DNA from: Allomyces macrogynus ATCC 38327
Taxonomy: Eukaryota; Blastocladiomycota; Blastocladiomycetes; Blastocladiales; Blastocladiaceae
DNA length: 26,210 bases
Assembly: GCA_000151295.1 (NCBI GenBank)
Contig: GG745338.1
Span: 855,657 to 881,866, forward strand
Reading direction: 5' to 3'
This document shows, one piece after another, positions 1 to 8,406 of the stretch. Each line of letters begins with the position of its first letter. The stretch's first letter is position 1. The position numbers and the translations under genes are program-made. The notes under the pieces are model-generated. The model made no database searches. It was given only the letters and a program-made list of their open reading frames with translations, and was not told where the DNA came from.

Positions 1-380
1 TCTTCCTCAATGCCAGTGGTGTAAAGATGGTACAGGCGGAACAGGTCAGCACCTTCATCTGTCCACTTGATGTTCGGGTATGGCTTGCGCTCAATCCAGA
101 CTCGGTGCTTATTCGAATCCTGCTCCAGGACCCGCTTGCCAAAGTACACGTTGAACATCTTCATGATGGTCGTTGCATTGAGCGACTTGAGCAAGGCCAC
201 CTGCTTGAAATCACTCGACAACGCCAAGCGCAAATGCTCAGGGACGTGGGCAGTGACAGGAAAATCCTCGTCTTCTCCAATCTTGATGGCGTTGTGAGCA
301 ATGACCTTGTGCAACACATGACTCTTGTCAGACTTGTAGAATTTCGAGCACTGGTCAAAGAAATCCTCGCCTCGATAGTT
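1..380 (-). pseudogene. In-frame continuation of the primase-helicase past a TAG
   Basis: Immediately after the TAG at 381-383 the same minus-strand frame stays open without another stop to the window edge, about 126 codons. The translation has a normal soluble-protein composition (NYRGEDFF, then YKSDKSHV, KIGEDEDF and RVWIERKPYP) rather than random sequence. I read it as the C-terminal part of the primase-helicase separated by a nonsense codon, a sequencing error or a recoded TAG. No ATG or promoter-like motif suggests a separate gene. The true 3' end lies outside the window. Confidence 0.65.
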
Positions 381-2903
381 CTACAGTGCAGCCATGTCGT
401 CTTCCCCAAGGTACTTGCCATAATGACCCTTGAACATGAACTTGCGAATTCCAAGCCATGTTTCCCATGATGGTTCATCGTCGTCCGTGTTGAAGTGGTG
501 CTCCAGCACCTCTTCCTCGACTTCTTCAATGTTTTTCCAGAGACATGTGAGCGCGCCACATTCCTCGACCGCCTTGAGACCAGGATTCAGCTCGTAAAAA
601 TAATCGGGACCAGCTCGAATGTTGATGCAAGCCATTTTTCGAAAGACTTCAAAAACGCTGGCACTCGAGGCGCTCTCATTCATGTCCATTTCGAGCTGTG
701 CATTCTTGATGATGGCCGCATGCATTTCTCGGACCTCGCCAATGTCGATTGGCTTGAGTCGAGTCGTCAGCCCATTTTTCTGACCCTGTGTCGACATGTA
801 CACGATTTCATTTTCCTTGGGGTGGCGAATCCTGTAAATGGCTTGGAAAAAATCACGAGGCGCCACCCAGTCTTCGTATCGAGCGTAGACCTTGTCAAAC
901 ACGTTGCGCAGTGAGAAGTTGACCCCAACCGTGATTTTTGTGTTGGCGACAACAACTCGAACCTCATCACTGGCCCACACACTGTCCGGGTCAATGAGCT
1001 CCTTGAGTTCGTGCTGGGGTCGGTCGCCATGGTAGACCTTGATTTGTTTTCCAATTGTCCAATCAAACTGGCGTGCAAGATACTCGCCAAACGACTGCAC
1101 AGACCAAATCCCCTTGTTGTCGACCTTGCGCGGAATAAAGACATAGAGCTTCTTTCCCTGTGACAGGTCGTTCAGGATATTCATCTTGAAAAACGTTTCG
1201 TCAGTGACAGCCTCGCCATTTACATGCCGACCCGTCAGCTTTGACATGACCCTGGGTTGGAAATCCTCGGGTAGTGTGTTGCGAACCACATTGACGTGAC
1301 CAGCAAGATGCTCGTTGATTTTCGTCGGCTTGTAGACTGCTGAGATGAATTCCATGGTGAGTTGCGTGATGAATGCATCCATGAAAATGCACAGCTTGGA
1401 TTCGGTAATCATTCTCTTGATTGCAAGGAGATTGCCAGCAAAGTTGTTTTGCCGCTTTGTCACATGAAGCTTGTCCGTCAGGTACATTTGCAAGACAGTC
1501 TCGCTTTCGTCAATGACAATGTAGTCGTATGGCTTGTTGAGGTAGTGCAAAGAGCATGGCGAGCAAATCAGATGTTGAAACGTGTCGAGTGTGGTCTTGT
1601 CCTTGACTGTTTTGTAGTGCTGGAAATGGACAAGCCGACCTTGGGTGTTGTAGGCAAGCGTGATGCGGGGAGTAATCCAGAGAACGCGCGAATCGGGGTG
1701 GGCCTCAATGAATTCAGCCACGGCCCCTGTCTTGTTTGACCCCATCCCAGTGGCCAGCACGTTGAATTTCTTGGTCCCGTCAATGTCAGCACCCTGCAAA
1801 TACTGCCGAGGAACAGTCTTGGTTGCTTTCACACGAGTTGACGCGCGAAACTTGCGCAAGGCCTTTGATTTGAGTGCGGATGGCCAGAATTTCGCATAGA
1901 TAGCCTCAATGAAGCGGGTCGTGATATTGTACGGCGAAGTTTCAAGGTCCTTCCAGTACCCCCAGTAACGGGCGACTCGTGCAGAGTGTGGCTCATCCGA
2001 CTTGCTCTTTTGACTGTTCCACGTCATGAAATCGTCAAAGGTGATTCCCTGCTTGTTTGCCCACACCATGACTCGCCAAATCACACTGTGAGATAGCCGG
2101 TTCTCGTTTCCATCAAGCGGAATGTTGTTGAGTTTTTCCAACGGCGTCGCGTCGTAAAAGAAAAAGTCGAGGTCCCGCTTCTTGGGGTTGAGCACTTGAA
2201 TGTCTGCGACAAAATCGGGAGTCTTGGACTTTGCCCCCTTGGGCTTGACTGGCTTTGGAAATGTCAACGTGTTGATGTCGGTACACTCTTCGTCAAAGTC
2301 GTACTGAATCAGATGCTTGGACAATTCCTTTGAGCCTTCAATGTAAACGCCTGCATCTGCACGTGGCTTCGACTGGTTGATGCACTTCATCAGGCGATTG
2401 CTCGAGTAGACCAACGCATCAAACCCAAGGTCCTGCGTGTTTTCCTCTGCGAAATTCTTGAGCTTCCAAATGTCAGCAAATTGAACAGTGCAATTCGACA
2501 GCGTGATGTGATACGAGTGCTTGGTTTCGGTCTCGTATCCACAAATCTGCATGTTTGCACCTGGGAACTGTCGAAGAATACACGCCTTGACGTCTTCGAG
2601 TTGAAGCAATCCCAGCTTGTCATCAACGTCAAAATACACCTTGAACAATCGCGAATTTACAAGGAGTTCAAACAGATTGTGGTTCCGTTTCAGCAACCTG
2701 AGCAAATGCTTGGGAGTAGTGCTCGAATATGCATTCCAGTCTTGTCCAACTCCTTTGTTGATTATCTTGACAATGGGGATGTGGTCATCGGGCAGGTTTT
2801 GCAACACGTGGGCCTGGGGCCCGTCCTCTGAATTTTTTGTGCTCTGTTTCCCTGAAAACCACTGGAGGCCATGGTAGCGGGTCTTGACTTTGAAGACGGT
2901 CAT
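381..2903 (-). CDS. AEP primase - UL9-like SF2 helicase fusion
   Basis: This 840-residue protein looks like a replication initiator that primes and unwinds viral DNA. The N-terminal third carries archaeo-eukaryotic primase (AEP) signatures: FDVDD at residues 91-95 (metal-binding D92/D94), SYHIT around H132, and VYSSNR ending at R170. A linker resembling a primase C-terminal region follows at about 260-340. The second half is an SF2 helicase of the herpes origin-binding (UL9, Herpes_ori_bp) type, with a Walker A-like GMGSNKT at 386-392, DESE at 465-468, and an arginine-finger segment QAIYRIRHP near residue 690. The start ATG is at 2903, preceded by a TAGGTAACA motif. It is divergent from the zinc-finger gene at 3037. 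The frame meets TAG at 381-383 but stays open beyond it to the window edge (see 1-380), so this end is probably not the natural C-terminus. The family assignment is firm for the helicase and good for the primase. Confidence 0.85.
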   Translation of the reverse strand: MTVFKVKTRYHGLQWFSGKQSTKNSEDGPQAHVLQNLPDDHIPIVKIINKGVGQDWNAYSSTTPKHLLRLLKRNHNLFELLVNSRLFKVYFDVDDKLGLLQLEDVKACILRQFPGANMQICGYETETKHSYHITLSNCTVQFADIWKLKNFAEENTQDLGFDALVYSSNRLMKCINQSKPRADAGVYIEGSKELSKHLIQYDFDEECTDINTLTFPKPVKPKGAKSKTPDFVADIQVLNPKKRDLDFFFYDATPLEKLNNIPLDGNENRLSHSVIWRVMVWANKQGITFDDFMTWNSQKSKSDEPHSARVARYWGYWKDLETSPYNITTRFIEAIYAKFWPSALKSKALRKFRASTRVKATKTVPRQYLQGADIDGTKKFNVLATGMGSNKTGAVAEFIEAHPDSRVLWITPRITLAYNTQGRLVHFQHYKTVKDKTTLDTFQHLICSPCSLHYLNKPYDYIVIDESETVLQMYLTDKLHVTKRQNNFAGNLLAIKRMITESKLCIFMDAFITQLTMEFISAVYKPTKINEHLAGHVNVVRNTLPEDFQPRVMSKLTGRHVNGEAVTDETFFKMNILNDLSQGKKLYVFIPRKVDNKGIWSVQSFGEYLARQFDWTIGKQIKVYHGDRPQHELKELIDPDSVWASDEVRVVVANTKITVGVNFSLRNVFDKVYARYEDWVAPRDFFQAIYRIRHPKENEIVYMSTQGQKNGLTTRLKPIDIGEVREMHAAIIKNAQLEMDMNESASSASVFEVFRKMACINIRAGPDYFYELNPGLKAVEECGALTCLWKNIEEVEEEVLEHHFNTDDDEPSWETWLGIRKFMFKGHYGKYLGEDDMAAL

Positions 2904-3036
2904 CTTTAGGTGTTACCTAGAAAAAAAAGCTGGGGAGTCGTCCCTACTTATGCGTTTGCGTTTAGCGTTCAGACCCCATGTGTTTTTTCGTTTTGCAAAT
3001 TAAGTCCTGTAACCCACTAGTTGGTAATACACTAGG
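2904..3036. promoter_or_regulatory. Divergent promoter region
   Basis: This 133-bp spacer separates the divergent primase-helicase and zinc-finger genes. Both starts are approached by similar motifs. On the minus strand it is TAGGTAACACC (2909-2920), 5 nt before the ATG. On the plus strand it is TTGGTAATAC (3021-3030), 6 nt before the ATG, with a further CCTGTAACCC at 3006-3015. A GCGTTT direct repeat lies at about 2951-2962. The promoter role is inferred from position and recurrence. Confidence 0.45.
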
Positions 3037-3780
3037 ATGAACGACATTCACATCAAGTCCAGTCCAGAATGCAACTACTGGTGTGCAAAACCAGGAAACC
3101 AAAACCCAAAACTGTCAGTGCAGCGAATCCATATTCGACTTTCAGAGCTGCTTCAGATGCCATTGCACGAAATTGAAGAGGGAGCCAAACTTCGGACTTT
3201 GCTTGAAGGATTCAAATGCATTGGGCATGTCGAGAAATCGAATGCTGACGAGCCCCTCACATGCATTTGTGGAATCCATGTCAGCGAGGTCTGGATTATT
3301 GGGGACGAAAACACGAACGTTGGAATTGGGTCAAAATGCATTGAACGAATTGATGCAGCCATGGGGGACCAAATCAATGCTGAAATCAAGCAACGCAATC
3401 GGAAAACGTTTGATTGTGCCCCATGTGGAAAGCGACACCGAAAAGAGGATGGATGTCCACTTGAAAGAAAGCAAACTGTGAAATCACCACCTCTTCCCAC
3501 CCCGGAAATTCCAAGTACACCACCACCACCATATTCTGAAGTGCCACCATTGAAAAAGTGTGTGAAATGTGCAAAACCCAATACCACAAAGTACTCGACT
3601 TGCATGTCATGCAATCGGCGGGCAAAACGATGCACAGGAAATGGCTGCACAAAGCTAGTCTTCAACCCCAACCACACAGTGTGTTACAACTGCCATCTCA
3701 AGGCATCGGGTGCCACAAAGCAATGTGCGTGTGGTCGATTCATCAAAAGGAATTACACACTGTGTTTTGGCTGTAAATAA
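3037..3780 (+). CDS. Multi-zinc-finger protein with PPPPY motif
   Basis: This 247-residue protein has no function I can name. It holds several Cys pairs. An N-terminal unit around residues 76-101 (CICG... IGSKC) resembles a zinc-binding arrangement seen in large-DNA-virus proteins. The C-terminal third has serial pairs C175/C178, C189/C192, C199/C204, C216/C219, C230/C232 and C243/C246, enough for about three zinc sites. Between them is a proline-rich linker (residues 150-171) containing PPPPY at 162-166, a PPxY motif that in other viruses binds WW domains of NEDD4-type ubiquitin ligases. The ATG at 3037 follows a TTGGTAATAC motif. A nucleic-acid-binding or regulatory role is possible. The zinc-binding character is clear, the role is not. 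Confidence 0.75.
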   Translation: MNDIHIKSSPECNYWCAKPGNQNPKLSVQRIHIRLSELLQMPLHEIEEGAKLRTLLEGFKCIGHVEKSNADEPLTCICGIHVSEVWIIGDENTNVGIGSKCIERIDAAMGDQINAEIKQRNRKTFDCAPCGKRHRKEDGCPLERKQTVKSPPLPTPEIPSTPPPPYSEVPPLKKCVKCAKPNTTKYSTCMSCNRRAKRCTGNGCTKLVFNPNHTVCYNCHLKASGATKQCACGRFIKRNYTLCFGCK

Positions 3781-3842
3781 TCGATGGTGCGTTTTCCATA
3801 AATATTCTCTCATCCCCTCAGTAAAGCGACACTCATCAAACA

Positions 3843-5093
3843 ATGTCGACATTCACCAGCCAGCAACTCGTTGAACAGCATTGGGATGATTTCATTCAAA
3901 AGAAGAAGAACGACACTGGTTCAATTGGTGTCTATGACAAGCTGCTGCAATTCTTCAAAGACCGCAACATCAATTTGCTCGACCAAGAGGCAACACTGAC
4001 CACCATTGATGGCCTTGAAGTGAATCGACAGTTCATGGCAAACTACACAGCGACATTCGTGAATTATCTGGCGACGGTCCACGAGGAATTCAAGGAATTA
4101 GCCAGTGGCTATTCGCTCTTTGCAAAGACCATGGACATGTTGCGACAAGAGAAAAAGAAACAGCAATCACTCCCTTACCAGATGCACGAGGTTCAGGCAA
4201 AGTTGGACGAGTGGTCGCCCCAACTCCCAACATACAGAAAACGCAACAAGGAGTCGATTGTCGCGGCGTTGCTTCAAGGACACTTGGCTTTGCGATGTGA
4301 CATTGCCATGATTGTCAATGACGAGCCGCACACTGAGCTACCATATGTTCTTGCCGACGAGCCCTGTGTCATGGTGCCGCAGCCAACAGGCAAGGTTTCA
4401 AACAAGGCTTATGACGGGCACAAGTACCCCATTCATCCTGTTCTTCACCAGGAATTGCTCAAGATGCGCGCGCAGGGGCGTGCAATGGGCTATGTTTACC
4501 TGTTTCAGTCATCCAAGGATGATGTTTCAGTTGAACGGCGCAAGTCATCAATGGGCACAAAGATTTCGCGCGGATTCGAGTACATTGGCTTGCCTGGGGT
4601 GACAGTGGATACGATGCGGCACATCAAGGCGTCACACAATGCAGCCACTGCCAAGTCGCCACAAGAATACATTGCAAATGCGAACCGCCTGCATCACAGT
4701 CCATTGACTGAGCTTCGCACCTATGTCCACTCGGTTGCATCCAGCAGTCGCCAAGTCGCTGAGCCAGTTCCTGAACCGGTTCCTGAACTGGTTCCTGAAC
4801 CGAGTGACGAGCCAATGGACGTGTTGAGTGACGACTCGATGGACATTGAGTTGGAGCCTGCTGTGCAGAATCCATTGCTTCAATGCGCTCTCCAAATGCT
4901 CGAATCCAAGACGCCATTCAAGCTGGAGTATTCAAATGACGAATGTACCCTGTCGCTGTACACTGGTCCAGTGGGAGAACCCCTGCCTGTCACTTCCTAC
5001 AAGTCGGTATGCAAAATGATTCGGACACTCCTTCAAGATGAGGTGCATTGCAAGGTGATTTTCACTCCCACCTGGGTGAGTGTTCAGTTGTAA
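3843..5093 (+). CDS. Candidate tyrosine recombinase (integrase)
   Basis: This 416-residue protein has the residue layout of a tyrosine recombinase. Visible candidates are R151 (LALRCD), a lysine among K184/K188/K194, D256-x-x-R259 followed by H260 (variant HxxR box), H285 (LHHSPL), and nucleophile Y294 (LRTYV). The H285-to-Y294 spacing of 9 and R259-to-H285 spacing of 26 fit the family, where known enzymes have about 22-23 and 9. Residues 1-130 would be the DNA-binding core-type domain. After the catalytic part comes a PEPVPEPVPELVPEP hinge (about 309-320) and an acidic C-terminal extension to 416, which is unusual. The gene ends 27 nt before the DDE integrase, so two recombinases of different chemistry lie side by side. 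The call is based on motif spacing only; a structural match is untested. Confidence 0.65.
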   Translation: MSTFTSQQLVEQHWDDFIQKKKNDTGSIGVYDKLLQFFKDRNINLLDQEATLTTIDGLEVNRQFMANYTATFVNYLATVHEEFKELASGYSLFAKTMDMLRQEKKKQQSLPYQMHEVQAKLDEWSPQLPTYRKRNKESIVAALLQGHLALRCDIAMIVNDEPHTELPYVLADEPCVMVPQPTGKVSNKAYDGHKYPIHPVLHQELLKMRAQGRAMGYVYLFQSSKDDVSVERRKSSMGTKISRGFEYIGLPGVTVDTMRHIKASHNAATAKSPQEYIANANRLHHSPLTELRTYVHSVASSSRQVAEPVPEPVPELVPEPSDEPMDVLSDDSMDIELEPAVQNPLLQCALQMLESKTPFKLEYSNDECTLSLYTGPVGEPLPVTSYKSVCKMIRTLLQDEVHCKVIFTPTWVSVQL

Positions 5094-5120
5094 TTTTTCT
5101 TTGTTGTTATTAATTGAAAA

Positions 5121-6242
5121 ATGTATGCAAAGGAAGAACCATTGAATGCAGAGCAAATTCAATTCTTGAGCAACCTGTATTACAAGGAGGGGTGGGTGGG
5201 GACAGGAATCCTGCGATTTTTTGATGCTGTGCGAAATGCAAACCCACCCGGTAGGATTTACCGCTTGCAAGTTGAAAAATGGCTACATTCACAGTCAGTG
5301 TACCAAGAACATTTGCAGAATCCACGGCCAAAGCGTGATATTCGGACCATCCACTCATCCAAGCCTTTTCGAAACTGGCAAGTCGACCTCATTGACATGC
5401 AATCGCGCGCATTCGCTGGATTTAATTACATATTGACGTGTGTTGATGTAGCTTCAAAGTTTGTCGTGCTGAGGCCAATAAAGAAAAAGGAAATGGAAGT
5501 GCTGAGAAAAACGTGGAATCAAATCATGTCCGAATACTCGTTCATCAAACCGGCCACTGTCAATTCGGACCGAGGGAGTGAATTCAACACCATGTTCAAC
5601 GACCATGGTGAAATTAAACATATTAAGGGGAAGGCTGGGGTCCCACAATCAAGTGGGCTTGTCGAAAGGACAAACGGCACTGTTCGCAGGATTTTGAATC
5701 CATGGCTCAGCATTTCAGGCAATAATAACTGGCCAGAGCACTTGAAAAAGGTACAGGATATCATCAATGCCTCCAAATCTCGAATCACAAAACGCGCACC
5801 AAACGATTTTCTGACAATGACAGCCGAGGAGACAGAGGAACATTTCACAAAGGTGAATGCTGAGCGCCGTGCTCCAAAACAGGACGACATTGGCGCATTA
5901 TTGAAGGTGGGGGAACAAGTCAGGGTGCGAAATATATTCAAGTCTCAACTTGAGAGAAAGAACCAAAAATTGTGGTCATCTGAAGTCAGAATGGTCGAAA
6001 AGGTGAGAAGGGGGAGTGGAGTATCTGCACCGTCATACAAGCTTGTAGGGATGAACGGGTTTTACAACCGCAGTGACCTTCAACGGATTGCTAGCGTCGA
6101 AACGCCCATCCGTGCCATTGAGCCGCCCATTCGAACCGTATCTGAACCTGTTCGTTCACCACGCAAACCAACACTTCCTCCACCACTTAGAGAAAAGTCA
6201 ACACGAATTCGACGTGTCCCTGTTCGATTTGGGTTCGAGTGA
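5121..6242 (+). CDS. Retroviral/Polinton-type DDE integrase (rve)
   Basis: This 373-residue protein is an integrase of the rve superfamily, which joins linear element ends to host DNA by strand transfer. The catalytic triad is D89 (NWQVDLIDM), D150 (VNSDRGSEF) and E182 (GLVERTNGT). The D150-E182 spacing is a few residues shorter than the common 35. Residues 1-80 are an N-terminal helical region without an obvious HHCC zinc motif, as seen in Polinton integrases. After the core there is a basic C-terminal domain (about 275-330, VRNIFKSQLERK onward) and a proline/arginine-rich tail with IRAIEPPIRTVSEP-type repeats. The ATG at 5121 is the first in frame after the upstream TAA. The tail-to-tail neighbour is the fibre gene, whose stop is 22 nt away. 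This is strong evidence that the block is an integrating element. Confidence 0.93.
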   Translation: MYAKEEPLNAEQIQFLSNLYYKEGWVGTGILRFFDAVRNANPPGRIYRLQVEKWLHSQSVYQEHLQNPRPKRDIRTIHSSKPFRNWQVDLIDMQSRAFAGFNYILTCVDVASKFVVLRPIKKKEMEVLRKTWNQIMSEYSFIKPATVNSDRGSEFNTMFNDHGEIKHIKGKAGVPQSSGLVERTNGTVRRILNPWLSISGNNNWPEHLKKVQDIINASKSRITKRAPNDFLTMTAEETEEHFTKVNAERRAPKQDDIGALLKVGEQVRVRNIFKSQLERKNQKLWSSEVRMVEKVRRGSGVSAPSYKLVGMNGFYNRSDLQRIASVETPIRAIEPPIRTVSEPVRSPRKPTLPPPLREKSTRIRRVPVRFGFE

Positions 6243-6264
6243 ATGGTTTATACAATTGATTCGT

Positions 6265-8139
6265 TCAAAGCTTTTGTAATACGACTGTGCAGCTCACATT
6301 CGACATGTTTGGCGCCCCACACCCTGACACGCTGAATGAGATGGTCTGCGATGTTGCCATGTAGCCGACCAAAACAAAACGACTTTTCAGTGTCGTTGAT
6401 GGGATTGTCCCGCTGTGCTCCCACACCAAATCCAGCGAACCGCGCGATGCACTATCCAAAACCGAAAACACATATGGCGTGCTTGAGCCACTTGGAACAA
6501 CACTCAACGAGACATGTACAGCATACATACCTCCATAGGGCACTGTCAGCACACCATAGCCAGGACTCGTCCACGCACTTCCTGAAACCGCAGTTTGAAC
6601 AAAATCAGTCACGTTAAATGGAGTAGCGTCGTTTGTGGCCTGCTGTGTTGTGGAAATGTTGTACGTCCATGTGCATTTGGTTGCTGGGGGACGAGCCGAC
6701 ATTGTCATATATGACCCTCGAATTGCACCATTGACTTGCAACCGTTCACTCCCACTTGGAGCAGCTCCCACTGACATGTTGCCACCGTTGCAAATCTGCA
6801 CGTTGTTTGAATTTACTGTCCCCACCTCAGTATACCCCAATGCGCGATTGAATGCAAAATTTGTAAGCTTTGTTCCATTTAAGCACGTTAAATCAATATA
6901 CGAAACACCATTTGACCCTGACCCGGAATTGCATCGAAGGTCCAATCCAGCGTTTCCAGAGTTGAAAATGTAGGCGCCAGTTGTAGTGAGCCAGTTTGCG
7001 CCGATTCCACCAGCCACAGTGAGTGAACCCGTTGTTGAGCTCGTTGTAGGAGTGGTGTCCGAAATTCGAACCTGTCCGCCAACATAGACACTTTTCGAAA
7101 CCCCCATTCCACCAGCCACTGTGAACGCGCCTGTCGCGCTGCTTGTGCTCTCAGTCGTGTTTGTGACGCTTGAGACTGACCCTGCTGTGCTTGTAGCCGT
7201 AGCAATGAGCCCATTGACCTGAGACAACGTCGGGAAGTGATTTGATGCTGATGCTGATGAGCCGCTCACATTTCCAGCGACCACAACATTCCCACCGACA
7301 TACACACTTTTCAAAACCCCCATCCCACCTGACACAGTGAGTGCCCCGGTCGTGGAAGACGTCGTATCGGTTGTATTTGAAAACGCAAACGCGTTGTTCA
7401 ACCCAAGATTCGATTGTGGGATTACCCCAAGCAACTTTGTCGAGGATACAGATGCAATATTCGCATCACTGACAGGCTCACCAAACATGCTGTTTGTGAT
7501 TGCAATCCCAGTCAGCTTAGAAAATGAAATTCCGTTTCCAATTTTTGAATTGGTCACACAATTGTCTGCAATTTTTGATGTTGAAATTGAGCCGTCAATC
7601 AACTTTGTTGTGCCAACCGAACCGTCAACAAGCTTGCTGCCATTCAGACTGCTCAACTTGGTGTCGTCAAGGGTGTCTGTAATCATCGCGCTCGTGATTG
7701 CAATCCCAGTCAACTTTGAAAACGAAATGCCATTTCCAAGTTTAGAATTACTCACAGCACCGTCTGAGAGCTTCTGTGTGGAAATCGAACCGTCAAAGAG
7801 CTTGGAGCCATTCAAGGACAAAACCTTTCCATCAGTCACCGAATTATCCGCCAGCTTGTCAGTTGTGATGCTTGATGGGGAAAGCTTCGAGCCATTCAAA
7901 GAGGAGATTCGGGAGTCGTCAATACTCTTCACTTGAAGCTTATCATCGACCACTTGAATGGTGGTATTGTCCACATTTGCTGAAACAGTGCTCCCGGCCA
8001 CACTCACCCCAGACCCATCACCGACACTGAACACAAGTCCACTCGACACTGATGCAATGGCATTGTCGACATATTCCTTTGAGACTACTGTTGTCCCACT
8101 CGTTGACGTCGTCTCAGGCGTGTTGAAGATATTTTTCAT
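6265..8139 (-). CDS. Repeat-containing fibre/spike-like structural protein
   Basis: This 624-residue protein probably forms a trimeric attachment fibre. Residues 75-220 carry short repeats like those in phage tail fibres: SLNGSKL at 80-86, 108-114 and 164-170, and a 16-residue GNGISFSKLTGIAIT-type segment twice, 66 residues apart. From 260 to 385 a second repeat family occurs three times (TTGALTVSGGMG followed twice by KSVYVGG), familiar from giant-virus and phage structural proteins. The last 130 residues (about 490-624) are beta-rich and look like a C1q/TNF-like head (PYGGMYAVHVSLSV, SFSVSGCG), suited to receptor binding. No signal peptide or membrane segment is seen. It is the only minus-strand gene in the structural half, convergent with the integrase and divergent from the small gene at 8170. 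The receptor is unknown. Confidence 0.75.
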   Translation of the reverse strand: MKNIFNTPETTSTSGTTVVSKEYVDNAIASVSSGLVFSVGDGSGVSVAGSTVSANVDNTTIQVVDDKLQVKSIDDSRISSLNGSKLSPSSITTDKLADNSVTDGKVLSLNGSKLFDGSISTQKLSDGAVSNSKLGNGISFSKLTGIAITSAMITDTLDDTKLSSLNGSKLVDGSVGTTKLIDGSISTSKIADNCVTNSKIGNGISFSKLTGIAITNSMFGEPVSDANIASVSSTKLLGVIPQSNLGLNNAFAFSNTTDTTSSTTGALTVSGGMGVLKSVYVGGNVVVAGNVSGSSASASNHFPTLSQVNGLIATATSTAGSVSSVTNTTESTSSATGAFTVAGGMGVSKSVYVGGQVRISDTTPTTSSTTGSLTVAGGIGANWLTTTGAYIFNSGNAGLDLRCNSGSGSNGVSYIDLTCLNGTKLTNFAFNRALGYTEVGTVNSNNVQICNGGNMSVGAAPSGSERLQVNGAIRGSYMTMSARPPATKCTWTYNISTTQQATNDATPFNVTDFVQTAVSGSAWTSPGYGVLTVPYGGMYAVHVSLSVVPSGSSTPYVFSVLDSASRGSLDLVWEHSGTIPSTTLKSRFVLVGYMATSQTISFSVSGCGAPNMSNVSCTVVLQKL

Positions 8140-8169
8140 TCCAGTATTTTAATATAATCATACAAAAAA
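8140..8169. promoter_or_regulatory. Short bidirectional promoter spacer
   Basis: Only 30 nt separate the divergent fibre ATG (8139) and the ATG at 8170. The spacer is almost entirely A/T with TTTTAATATAATC in the centre, so it could act as a TATA-like element for both genes. This is inference from composition and geometry. Confidence 0.35.
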
Positions 8170-8406
8170 ATGGACGTGACCACTCCTGACATGACCCTTG
8201 ACGAATGGCGCGAGCATTTGGCAAACGGCAGCATGGTGCCCTGGTCGTGGTATGATAAAACGGACGATGAAAAAGAGGCCTGGTTGCTGAAAAGGGAGCG
8301 GAAATTCAAACGGTATAGCACACCAAACCACAAGGAAGAACGTGCTGCAGCTGCACGTCGTCGAATTTACCAGAAATTGAATGCCAAACGTCGTGAAGGT
8401 ACATAA
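8170..8406 (+). CDS. Small charged hypothetical protein
   Basis: This 78-residue protein is unrecognised. The N-terminal half is acidic and tryptophan-rich (DEWREHL, PWSWYDKTDDEKEAW). The C-terminal half is strongly basic (KRERKFKRY, then AAAARRRIYQKLNAKRREG) and probably helical, suggesting nucleic-acid or capsid-interior binding. Its ATG lies 30 nt from the divergent fibre start. The TAA follows GGTACA, the first member of the hexamer cluster downstream. A coding role is supported by the good start position and lack of alternative frames, but no family match is apparent. Confidence 0.6.
   Translation: MDVTTPDMTLDEWREHLANGSMVPWSWYDKTDDEKEAWLLKRERKFKRYSTPNHKEERAAAARRRIYQKLNAKRREGT

Noticed and set aside
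5110..5360. Minus-strand ORFs over the recombinase/integrase junction
   Set aside because: Shadow frames of two well-supported plus-strand genes.
6336..8152. Plus-strand open frames across the fibre gene, including one of 199 aa at 7337
   Set aside because: They are antisense shadows of the repeat-rich fibre gene, with no independent start context or family features.
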